Positions 32,836 to 38,897 of a stretch of DNA of 64,000 bases are shown here, in pieces. The DNA comes from a virus: IMG/VR virus record IMGVR_UViG_3300042876_000060, positions 23,524 to 87,523 of that record, one strand, 5' to 3'. Numbering within the stretch: position 1 is the stretch's first letter; every line of letters starts with the position of its first letter. Under the pieces are notes generated by a model. The model saw only the letters and a list, made by a program, of their open reading frames with translations. It did no database searches and was not told the DNA's origin. The position numbers were made by a program, and so were the translations under genes.

Positions 32836-32900
32836 CCCTAGGGTCTTCAAAATCGATTGAGGTTCTCGTCACGCATACTGACAGACTTCAATCGATTTTA
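32832..32900 (+). other. Structured non-coding stretch
   Basis: GACCC-CTA-GGGTC (32832-32844) is followed by a long hairpin: AAAATCGATTGA (32849-32860) pairs perfectly with TCAATCGATTTT (32888-32899), and the stem extends inward by four pairs including two G-U. No ORF fits. It sits between a terminator-like hairpin and the next early promoter. May be a small RNA, a second terminator, or a protein site. Confidence 0.45.
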
Positions 32901-32908
32901 ACCATTTC

Positions 32909-32937
32909 TTGACAATAAATGGTCATGGTGTTATACT
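32909..32937 (+). promoter_or_regulatory. Early promoter, 80-aa gene
   Basis: TTGACAATAAAT, 17 bp spacer, TATACT (32932-32937); downstream sequence identical to that at 24074-24105. Confidence 0.9.
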
Positions 32938-32966
32938 ATGTCTATAGATTGATTAAAGGAGTTCAC

Positions 32967-33209
32967 ATGATTGTCAAGCGTTTCAAACAAACTCAAAAGT
33001 TTCGTGTTATTGTCGGTCAAGCATGTTTCTATGCTACTGCCAAACAGATTCGCAATGGCGTCGGTGACTTTATGAAGTGCAATGCCGCAACACAAAAAGC
33101 ATTGGATGCACTAGAATTCACTCGCTCGGGATCCGGTGTCGCTGACCAATGTGCTACTGGTCTCGCTGGTACCTGGGAAGGTCTGCAAGTTCAACTCAAC
33201 GTGGCTTGA
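32967..33209 (+). CDS. Small early protein, 80 aa
   Basis: ATG at 32967 after AAAGGAG. Basic N-terminus (IVKRFKQTQKFRVIVGQ), then an Ala/Gly-rich domain with two cysteines. No family recognised. Confidence 0.6.
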   Translation: MIVKRFKQTQKFRVIVGQACFYATAKQIRNGVGDFMKCNAATQKALDALEFTRSGSGVADQCATGLAGTWEGLQVQLNVA

Positions 33210-33211
33210 TA

Positions 33212-33349
33212 ATGAAACAAAAGTTCACAGAATTTCTCAAAATGTTAGAACCTAGCAAAGATCACATTTATACATCCGGTATGGATGTAGCAGATAGTAT
33301 TGCCTTAATATTGATTATGGCTCTTGTCTGTTTTGTAATTTTTATTTGA
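33212..33349 (+). CDS. Single-span membrane peptide, 45 aa
   Basis: Starts two bases after the previous stop. Soluble N-terminal half (KQKFTEFLKMLEPSKDHIY) and a C-terminal membrane helix (IALILIMALVCFVIFI). Its stop codon forms part of the next -35 box. Probable envelope peptide; function unknown. Confidence 0.6.
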   Translation: MKQKFTEFLKMLEPSKDHIYTSGMDVADSIALILIMALVCFVIFI

Positions 33350-33374
33350 CAATAAATCGTTTTGGGTATATAAT
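33346..33374 (+). promoter_or_regulatory. Early promoter, 66-aa gene
   Basis: TTGACAATAAAT, CGTTTTGGGTA, TATAAT (33369-33374). Contains the upstream stop. Confidence 0.92.
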
Positions 33375-33401
33375 AGAGTCTTAATCAGTTGAAAGGGTCT
33401 T

Positions 33402-33602
33402 ATGTCTTACATTGTCTTCAAGCACAGCAAAGAGTTCGGTCCTCGCAAGGGACTCGAAGGTCCTTTTCACTATCCTAACGGTCAGGTCCTGTACTACGAT
33501 CCCAAAGAAGGTCAGTACTACGATCCTCTGACTGACTTCTATGTCCCAGATGAGGACGTTCACCAACTTCAAAACATGATTTTTGAAGCCCTCAAAGGTT
33601 GA
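33402..33602 (+). CDS. Small early protein, 66 aa
   Basis: YIVFKHSKEFGPRKGLEGPF followed by a repeated YYDP unit (VLYYDPKEGQYYDPLTDFY) and a short C-terminal helix. Ribosome site AAAGGG. Single-gene early unit. Function unknown. Confidence 0.65.
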   Translation: MSYIVFKHSKEFGPRKGLEGPFHYPNGQVLYYDPKEGQYYDPLTDFYVPDEDVHQLQNMIFEALKG

Positions 33603-33627
33603 CAATAAATCATTTTGGGCATATAAT
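33599..33627 (+). promoter_or_regulatory. Early promoter of AAA+ ATPase 2
   Basis: TTGACAATAAAT, CATTTTGGGCA, TATAAT (33622-33627). Contains the upstream stop. Confidence 0.92.
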
Positions 33628-33658
33628 AGAATCTTAAACAGTCAAGCAAAGGAAACAA

Positions 33659-34660
33659 ATGTCTAGCATCGTTCGCATCAAATCTGGTTCTTATCGTAAC
33701 ACCCCTGTCAAAGGTGAAGTGTTCCAATTGGTTAAGGGTTATCAACTTGGTGCCAAAGGTGGTTTCGTTACTGTTAAGAACGAAGGTCAGTTCCCCGGTC
33801 GTCCTGACGAGGTTCGTGTGAACGTTGACAATCAAGATTCTCTGGAATTTCTGTCTGGTATGCCTGCAAAAGTTGAGGCTGTTTCGGAGACTGATGAACA
33901 GGCAATGGATCGCATTGCTTCACGTTTTGGTGTGCTTGATGAAATGTCTCGCGCCTGTATCGCAGGTGACATTCGTGCGATGATCGTGACTGGTCCTGCT
34001 GGTATCGGTAAGTCACACGGTGTGACTATGCAGATGGAAAAAGCATCTATGTTCGACAAAATCTCAGGCAAGCGCCCTCGCTTTGAGATTGTCAAAGGTG
34101 CTATGAGTGGTATTGGTTTGTTTGCTACTCTGTACAAATATTCTGACGCCAAGAACGTTCTAGTGTTCGATGACTGCGATATCTGGGAAGATCAAGACGC
34201 TATCAACGTACTGAAAGGTGCATTGGATTCAGGTAAGACTCGCCGTATATCTTGGAACAAAGACTCACGTATCCTGCGTGACGAGGGTATCCCTAACACT
34301 TTCAACTTCAACGGCTCTGTGATTTTCATCACTAACAAGACTTTCGATAATAAGAAGTCTAGCAAGATGCAACCTCACTTGGATGCATTGCAAAGTCGTT
34401 GTCACTTTCTGGATCTGACTGTTGACACCGAGCGTGACAAAATGTTGCGTATCAAACAAGTTCACCGTGATGCTGATGGTGGTCTGTTTGCTGACTACGA
34501 TTTTACTCAGGAACAAACTGACGAAATCATGGCATTCATTGATACTAACCATGCAAAACTGCGTGAAGTGTCCTTGCGTATGTGTCTCAAGATTGCTGAC
34601 TTGGTTAAGATTTCCGCTAACTGGCGCCAATTGGCACAGGCCACCTGTATGAAGAATTAA
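33659..34660 (+). CDS. AAA+ ATPase 2
   Basis: 333 aa. N-terminal SH3-like region (VRIKSGSYRNTPVKGEVFQL), then P-loop VTGPAGIGKSHG (about 109-120), Walker B NVLVFDDCDIW (about 165-175) and sensor FITNK. Resembles phage-encoded AAA proteins with a helicase-loader-like architecture but lacks family-specific motifs. Early promoter, AAAGGAAA ribosome site. Its 3' end overlaps the opposite-strand endonuclease by four bases. Confidence 0.75.
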   Translation: MSSIVRIKSGSYRNTPVKGEVFQLVKGYQLGAKGGFVTVKNEGQFPGRPDEVRVNVDNQDSLEFLSGMPAKVEAVSETDEQAMDRIASRFGVLDEMSRACIAGDIRAMIVTGPAGIGKSHGVTMQMEKASMFDKISGKRPRFEIVKGAMSGIGLFATLYKYSDAKNVLVFDDCDIWEDQDAINVLKGALDSGKTRRISWNKDSRILRDEGIPNTFNFNGSVIFITNKTFDNKKSSKMQPHLDALQSRCHFLDLTVDTERDKMLRIKQVHRDADGGLFADYDFTQEQTDEIMAFIDTNHAKLREVSLRMCLKIADLVKISANWRQLAQATCMKN

Positions 34661-34686
34661 GATTTCGGGCTTTGCCCGTTTCTTAA
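34657..34686 (+). terminator. Possible bidirectional terminator
   Basis: TTAAG..CGGGC-TTT-GCCCG..CTTAA hairpin at the convergent junction of ATPase 2 and endonuclease B, partly within the endonuclease coding end. No clear T-run on either side. Confidence 0.45.
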
Positions 34687-35280
34687 TCTCGCTAATCTTT
34701 GCTTTTCCAAAGTCTCCTTACTCGGGGACTTTCCCTTATTCCAAGGAATTCTTCCTTTAAGGGCCTCAGACCTTTTTTCGTTTGATTCCTCAGATTGTAT
34801 GTAGTGTCCGATTAGTCCTTTATTCCAAGCAGGTCTTTCTTTGATTTTAGAGACATGGTCCTCACTTAACTTCCTACCAGTCAATGATTTACTCAATGCT
34901 TCACTGTGCTCTTTAGTTCTAGGTTTTAATTTTCTGCCTTTACCTGCTACACTTATTTTAATTCTTGTTTCCTCTGTCGGAACATATCCAGCAGAACCAT
35001 CGCCACCATCAGTCAAGTTCCTGAGAATTCCGGTATTCGTATCTTTGCGACCATACCAACGAATCATTCTTCTTTCAAGTGCTAACGCTCCTATGTCAGT
35101 CAAGTTGGATTCAATTATGACAATCTTTGTCTGGTCCTTGGGTGGATGTATACCTTTATCGTGCTGATTCCATGCTCGGATGTTGTGACCTTTTCCGATG
35201 TAATAAGGTGTGTTGTCTTGACGCAAGTATGCGTAAACATAGAACCCTGAGGGAGGATTCTTTCTGGTATAAATATTCAT
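34657..35280 (-). CDS. GIY-YIG homing endonuclease B
   Basis: 207 aa, minus strand. GIY-YIG domain at 10-95: GFYVYAYLRQDNTPYYIGKG, LERRMIRWYG with the catalytic Glu region, and TDGGDGSAGY. The C-terminal part has NUMOD3-type repeats (ISVAGKGRK, LSKSLTGRK, RSEALKGR, WNKGK) for DNA contact. Free-standing mobile endonuclease inserted convergently behind ATPase 2, as endonuclease A is behind natV. AGGAGC ribosome site; own late motif and hairpin leader. Confidence 0.9.
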   Translation of the reverse strand: MNIYTRKNPPSGFYVYAYLRQDNTPYYIGKGHNIRAWNQHDKGIHPPKDQTKIVIIESNLTDIGALALERRMIRWYGRKDTNTGILRNLTDGGDGSAGYVPTEETRIKISVAGKGRKLKPRTKEHSEALSKSLTGRKLSEDHVSKIKERPAWNKGLIGHYIQSEESNEKRSEALKGRIPWNKGKSPSKETLEKQRLARLRNGQSPKS

Positions 35281-35315
35281 GCTGGTGCTCCTAAATGTAA
35301 TACTTTAGCATTAGA

Positions 35316-35346
35316 GAGGGTAGATGTTGGTAGCATCGTGACCCTC
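35316..35346 (-). promoter_or_regulatory. Leader hairpin of endonuclease B
   Basis: GAGGGT/ACCCTC outer stem and GATG/CATC inner stem; two-helix architecture as in the leader of endonuclease A, with the same TAGC(A/G)TTAGAG element beside it. Confidence 0.55.
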
Positions 35347-35351
35347 ACTTT

Positions 35352-35359
35352 TATTTATG
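35352..35359 (-). promoter_or_regulatory. Late-promoter motif for endonuclease B
   Basis: Minus-strand CATAAATA about 72 bases upstream of the ATG, just before the leader hairpin. Confidence 0.6.
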
Positions 35360-35366
35360 CCGAAAT

Positions 35367-35395
35367 TTGACAATAAATGGATATGGTGCTATAAT
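35367..35395 (+). promoter_or_regulatory. Early promoter of the 35.4-36.5 kb operon
   Basis: TTGACAATAAAT, 17 bp spacer, TATAAT (35390-35395). Drives four overlapping genes including the pilin-like peptide. Confidence 0.92.
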
Positions 35396-35426
35396 ACTTG
35401 TATTGAATCACTAAACGGAGTCTGAC

Positions 35427-35675
35427 ATGAACGAACGAATGCTAGAACTTTACAGACAGGCTCAAGTGCCGGACACTGCGATTGATCCGTCTAACAACAT
35501 GCCCTATGAGACAACCCGCTTTAGTGCAGACAAGTTTGCCGAGTTAATCGTCCGTATGTGTGCTGATGCCGCTGATATGGGACAGGACGCAGGTTGCGAA
35601 TATGCAGGCGACTATGTTGCTGAATTCATGGGCTTTGGTCAAGAAGAAGGCGTAACCGAATGGAGAGCAAAATGA
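35427..35675 (+). CDS. KFAELIV-family small protein 2
   Basis: 82 aa. MNERMLELYRQAQVPD start and FSADKFAELIVRMCADAAD; the C-terminus differs from its paralogues (ends VTEWRAK). ACGGAG ribosome site. ATGA overlap with the pilin-like gene, so the two are translated together. Function unknown. Confidence 0.7.
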   Translation: MNERMLELYRQAQVPDTAIDPSNNMPYETTRFSADKFAELIVRMCADAADMGQDAGCEYAGDYVAEFMGFGQEEGVTEWRAK

Positions 35676-35908
35676 AACAGCGTGGATTTACTCTGATTGA
35701 AATGATGATTGTAGTTGTCTTTGTACTCACTCTTGGGTTGATGGTCCTGGGTGTGACTAATGGTACAACTCAGGGTAATACAATCAGTTGGGGCGTCAAT
35801 GGCATGACTGAAATGCGATGTATTGATGGTTATAAGTTTGTAGTAGGTGATCGTGGTCAAGCTCGTCAAGTAATGGACGAGTTTGGCAAAGGGGTCAAGT
35901 GCCAATGA
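35672..35908 (+). CDS. Type IV pilin-like (prepilin signal) peptide
   Basis: 78 aa, start at the ATGA overlap. MKQRGFTLIEMMIVVV is a canonical class III (type IV prepilin) signal: short basic leader, G5 before the prepilin-peptidase cut, F6 as first mature residue, E10 at mature position 5, then one hydrophobic helix to about residue 28. The short remainder has two cysteines (C50, C77), as in pilin D-loops. It would be processed by host PilD-like peptidase and inserted in the inner membrane. Role in infection unknown. Confidence 0.75.
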   Translation: MKQRGFTLIEMMIVVVFVLTLGLMVLGVTNGTTQGNTISWGVNGMTEMRCIDGYKFVVGDRGQARQVMDEFGKGVKCQ

Positions 35909-36150
35909 CAAATCCAACAGACTTGATTGACCGTGAACTTAGTATTGATGACTTTGTTGTATTTCACAACAACATCTACCGAGTAAAAGCATTTGGAAAA
36001 GCACATCCAAGTTCAGGTAAAGGTACTGTGCAAATCATGTTAGCAAATCCTAGTCCAACGACTCGCCCTGTAAAGAAATACAGCGGTGACCTTTGTAAAC
36101 TAGATCAAGGTGAAGTCTTATTCTGGATGTTAAAGAAAGATTACAAATGA
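35905..36150 (+). CDS. Hypothetical protein, 81 aa
   Basis: ATGA overlaps on both sides (ATG at 35905). DFVVFHNNIYRVKAFG and GTVQIMLANPSPTTRPV suggest a small SH3/KOW-like beta barrel, similar to unnamed T4-type proteins. Co-operonic with the pilin-like peptide. Function unknown. Confidence 0.6.
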   Translation: MTNPTDLIDRELSIDDFVVFHNNIYRVKAFGKAHPSSGKGTVQIMLANPSPTTRPVKKYSGDLCKLDQGEVLFWMLKKDYK

Positions 36151-36497
36151 AAGTTAAAACAGGTTTCTATTTTATTGGTTGGATGTTCAAGCGATTATGT
36201 CGTACATTGTTTCGACTTCCTTTGAAGCTACACCGTACATTCATGAACACATATCAAGATCATCGTGGGCTAGGATTCTTTGCTTGGTTCCTCACTAGTA
36301 TGGTCGTGATATTTTTACTAGGTGCTGTTGGTTTGTCTATTGGTGATACGAACGCAGAAAGCGTGAGTAATTTTAAAACGATAGTCACTTTTGGATATAG
36401 TATAGCAGTAACGTATTTGATTACATGCGTGATCCTAGATCAGTATGAAAAGTTTGAGAACGAGCGAATGGCATCCTGGCATACGTTAAAAGACTAA
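36147..36497 (+). CDS. Two-span membrane protein, 116 aa
   Basis: Basic N-terminal 40 residues (KRLCRTLFRLPLKLHRTF), then membrane segments at about 44-66 (FAWFLTSMVVIFLLGAVGL) and 79-97 (IVTFGYSIAVTYLITCVIL), and a charged C-terminal tail. It ends the pilin-like operon before a strong terminator. Its membrane location fits an envelope-directed operon. Confidence 0.65.
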   Translation: MKVKTGFYFIGWMFKRLCRTLFRLPLKLHRTFMNTYQDHRGLGFFAWFLTSMVVIFLLGAVGLSIGDTNAESVSNFKTIVTFGYSIAVTYLITCVILDQYEKFENERMASWHTLKD

Positions 36498-36505
36498 CAA
36501 AAATT

Positions 36506-36532
36506 AGTAGTACTTTAGTACTACTTTTTTTT
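36506..36532 (+). terminator. Intrinsic terminator
   Basis: AGTAGTAC-TTTA-GTACTACT followed by seven Ts; perfect eight-pair stem. Confidence 0.92.
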
Positions 36533-36534
36533 GG

Positions 36535-36563
36535 TTGACAATAAATCGTTTTGGGCATATAAT
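36535..36563 (+). promoter_or_regulatory. Early promoter of the 36.6-37.8 kb operon
   Basis: TTGACAATAAAT, CGTTTTGGGCA, TATAAT (36558-36563), TGTATAGATTGA leader as at 19.4 kb. Confidence 0.92.
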
Positions 36564-36595
36564 ACATGTATAGATTGAGAAAACGGAGTGTTGTT

Positions 36596-36763
36596 ATGAC
36601 CCAGTTTGTTGTTAGAGAAGTTGAATGGGGCGGTGACGTAGATGGCACTGGTCCCGAGCGTTGGTTGGGCAGGGCCTTGGGTTGTTTCGACACCGAGGAT
36701 GAAGCCTTGGACTTTGTAGACACCCAATGGACTGATTGTGAAGTTGTTGAGGAGAATGTATGA
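36596..36763 (+). CDS. Small early protein, 55 aa
   Basis: ATG at 36596. Acidic; TQFVVREVEWGGDVDGTGPERW and a C-terminal helix with FDTEDEALDFVDTQ. Overlaps the next gene by ATGA. The FDTEDEAL..FV stretch resembles the FDNEEEARQYC part of the 19127 product. Function unknown. Confidence 0.6.
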   Translation: MTQFVVREVEWGGDVDGTGPERWLGRALGCFDTEDEALDFVDTQWTDCEVVEENV

Positions 36764-37017
36764 ACGAACGAATCGCAGAACTCAGAGCAAGAGCACAAGA
36801 GCTGGCTGCTGAGGCTTTCCCCGGCGATGTGCCCTTTGATCCAAATCCCAATCCAATATTGTGGGACAGAATTCATATAAGTTATGAAAAGTTCGCCGAG
36901 TTGATTGTCAAGGAATGTATTGAACAGGTTTGGTATACTCGTGAAGATGGTATCAATGGCAATGTTTCTCAAGTTATCAAGGACAGGATTAAACAACGTT
37001 TTGGAGTTGAAGAATGA
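36760..37017 (+). CDS. KFAELIV-family small protein 3
   Basis: 85 aa. MNERIAELRARAQELAAEAF, ISYEKFAELIVKECIEQVW, and IKQRFGVEE at the end, closest to the 28047 paralogue. ATGA overlaps on both sides. Function unknown; family spread over three early operons. Confidence 0.72.
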   Translation: MNERIAELRARAQELAAEAFPGDVPFDPNPNPILWDRIHISYEKFAELIVKECIEQVWYTREDGINGNVSQVIKDRIKQRFGVEE

Positions 37018-37808
37018 GTATTATCCAAGCATACAAAAGTGACGCAGACGGTAAAATCTTTGAAGACAAAAAGAAGTACCAAGCTCACCTGCGTAAACTA
37101 GCAAGTGCCCGTCGTGCTGAAAAGAAGGTTGAGCAGATGGAAGCAGAGCGTGAGTTGTTCCTTGAAAAGATGGGACAAGTTAAAAGTCTTGCCGAACTGA
37201 ACCAGTTTATCAAAGACAACTGGCGCTGGTTCTGGGCTAACGGGGCACAAAATGACTTCTATCGTTGGGATCGTAAAGGTGAGGCTGCTCCGTTTCACGA
37301 ATACCACGATGTGAGCATCCTTGACTTGCGCTGGAGTGAATCTCTGAGTAACAGCCACTCTAGCCCTCGCAAAGGTGTTCAAAACTTTGATACCCGCGCT
37401 GATTACAACAAAGGTAAGCCTACTGGTTACCCAGGTTGGAGTGGTCGTATCAACATCAAAGTTAAGCCACCAATGAGTAAGCACAAGAAAGATCCTTACA
37501 TGCATGATGGTTGGGGTAGTAGTTACTTTGAGCGCACTACTATCTGTACAGGTGGCGGTGGCGGTGGTGGTGGCACTGAGTTTAAGAGTTACAGTTACGA
37601 AGTTAAACTTTGGGCCGCAGACTTCCCTGCAATGTATGAAGCAAAACGTAAGGATGAATGGATTCAGAAAGAAAACGCTGACCGTTTGTTTGTATGGCGA
37701 CAACTTGGGGGTAAGGGTTTGACTCCCGGTGTCACTGAACAAGATATCCCAAGTGACTTCACTGTTAGTGATCCACTTGAAGGGGATTTCAGTCGCACAA
37801 AATACTAA
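37014..37808 (+). CDS. Early protein with polyglycine loop, 264 aa
   Basis: Charged helical N-terminus (KKYQAHLRKLASARRAEKKVEQ, about 20-45), an aromatic middle (NWRWFWANGAQNDFYRWD), then a domain with an eight-glycine run at about 183-190 followed by YSYEVKLWAADFPAMYE. No catalytic motif found. End of the early accessory region, followed by a strong terminator. Function unknown. Confidence 0.65.
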   Translation: MSIIQAYKSDADGKIFEDKKKYQAHLRKLASARRAEKKVEQMEAERELFLEKMGQVKSLAELNQFIKDNWRWFWANGAQNDFYRWDRKGEAAPFHEYHDVSILDLRWSESLSNSHSSPRKGVQNFDTRADYNKGKPTGYPGWSGRINIKVKPPMSKHKKDPYMHDGWGSSYFERTTICTGGGGGGGGTEFKSYSYEVKLWAADFPAMYEAKRKDEWIQKENADRLFVWRQLGGKGLTPGVTEQDIPSDFTVSDPLEGDFSRTKY

Positions 37809-37824
37809 TTGGTAACGCATTTTA

Positions 37825-37847
37825 GGGGACTTCGGTCCCCCTTTTTT
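37825..37847 (+). terminator. Intrinsic terminator
   Basis: GGGGAC-TTCG-GTCCCC followed by six Ts; separates the early region from the uvsW block. Confidence 0.93.
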
Positions 37848-37857
37848 GCCTTATAAT

Positions 37858-37886
37858 TTGCTTTTACTGTTGCGATTAAATATAAT
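37858..37886 (+). promoter_or_regulatory. Promoter with +1 at the start codon
   Basis: TTGCTT, 17 bp, TATAAT (37881-37886). Six bases later is the ATG at 37893, exactly where +1 is expected, and there is no Shine-Dalgarno. Predicts a leaderless mRNA. Confidence 0.65.
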
Positions 37887-37892
37887 GTAACA

Positions 37893-38897
37893 ATGGTAGA
37901 GCCTAAAACAATCGAACAAGTACTTCACTTTATGAAGGGTCATATCCACATGAGTAGATATGACGAAAAGTTTATTGATAACATAGCAACGTTAAAACAA
38001 GTAACTACCAATCAAGTAGTATTACTAGATACGTTATTGCATAAATATCAAAGACAGTTTGCCAAACACGAACTATTCGTTGACAAGTTGGTTGACTTGC
38101 CATGGTCAGTTAATGTCGTTGAATCTAGTCCTCAATACACTGAGGGTCATGTAAAGATTGACAACGACACAATATATTTCAAGTGTCCATTCAATAGAAC
38201 ATTCATCGATTCTTTCAGAAAGATCGAACTGAATAGTTTTACCTGGGTCAAAGAGGAGAGACAATACAAAGCTCCTTACAGCACATGCAACCTCAAACTT
38301 GTATTGAACGCGGCTGACAAATACTTTCCAGTCATACACAAATGTGAAGTCACACAACACATAATTGAAACACTGACTGAGTATGAGTTGATGAAGTATT
38401 GGGAACCCACACTAGTCAAACGTAACGGCAACTGGTTCATCGTGGCATCAAACAGTGCGTTAGATGAAAGTCTTGGTGATCTTAAACTAGATGACAGTAT
38501 TGAGACACTAGCCATTCTATCTAGCCGAGGTATTACATTTGATGATGCAACAATCAACATTAGTCCAAAGCATAGATTTGCATGTGAGCAAATCACGTAT
38601 ATTGAGCAAAGTCACCTAACCATTATGGTTTCTTGGCTCAAGGAGATACAATGTGATATAGCGTATCTATCAGGTTCTTCTGTTACTAACTCAACTAGAG
38701 AAAAGTTAAAGAGAGAACTAGAGGCAAATGGTATTCAATACTGCGACACTAACACTAGCGTTAGTTTACTACCCATAGGTGACTACAACTTCCCAGTGAC
38801 AATTAGGTTCATGAGGAAGTTTGAGAGTGCATATGACCCAGCAAAGGTGTGTAAAACAATTCACATCGTAAATTCAGAACCAATCAATATTAAATGA
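37893..38897 (+). CDS. UvsW-associated protein with HARP-like segment
   Basis: 334 aa, ATGA-coupled to uvsW. The segment IYFKCPFNRTFIDSFRKI.. through ..FTWVKEERQYKAPYS (about 90-130) resembles the HARP-like or N-terminal domain found fused in front of SF2/SNF2 annealing helicases (the FRKIxxxxWxxxxRxWxxP pattern). The C-terminal half looks Rossmann-like (DIAYLSGSSVTNSTREKLKR). Possibly a UvsW accessory or split partner; domain call is tentative. Confidence 0.55.
   Translation: MVEPKTIEQVLHFMKGHIHMSRYDEKFIDNIATLKQVTTNQVVLLDTLLHKYQRQFAKHELFVDKLVDLPWSVNVVESSPQYTEGHVKIDNDTIYFKCPFNRTFIDSFRKIELNSFTWVKEERQYKAPYSTCNLKLVLNAADKYFPVIHKCEVTQHIIETLTEYELMKYWEPTLVKRNGNWFIVASNSALDESLGDLKLDDSIETLAILSSRGITFDDATINISPKHRFACEQITYIEQSHLTIMVSWLKEIQCDIAYLSGSSVTNSTREKLKRELEANGIQYCDTNTSVSLLPIGDYNFPVTIRFMRKFESAYDPAKVCKTIHIVNSEPINIK

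Noticed and set aside
32832-32900. tRNA gene in the structured gap
   Set aside because: No cloverleaf, no TTC-A-loop or CCA-type acceptor; only simple hairpins.
34841-35167. Plus-strand frame opposite endonuclease B
   Set aside because: Shadow of the GIY-YIG/NUMOD3 gene on the minus strand.
24051-36563. Regularly spaced TTGACAATAAAT repeats as a CRISPR-like array
   Set aside because: The repeats are 12-30 bases, irregularly spaced by whole genes, and fit promoter geometry exactly.
37549-37575. G-rich GGTGGC run as a possible G-quadruplex
   Set aside because: It encodes a polyglycine loop in a good reading frame and lacks runs of three or more Gs on a regular spacing.
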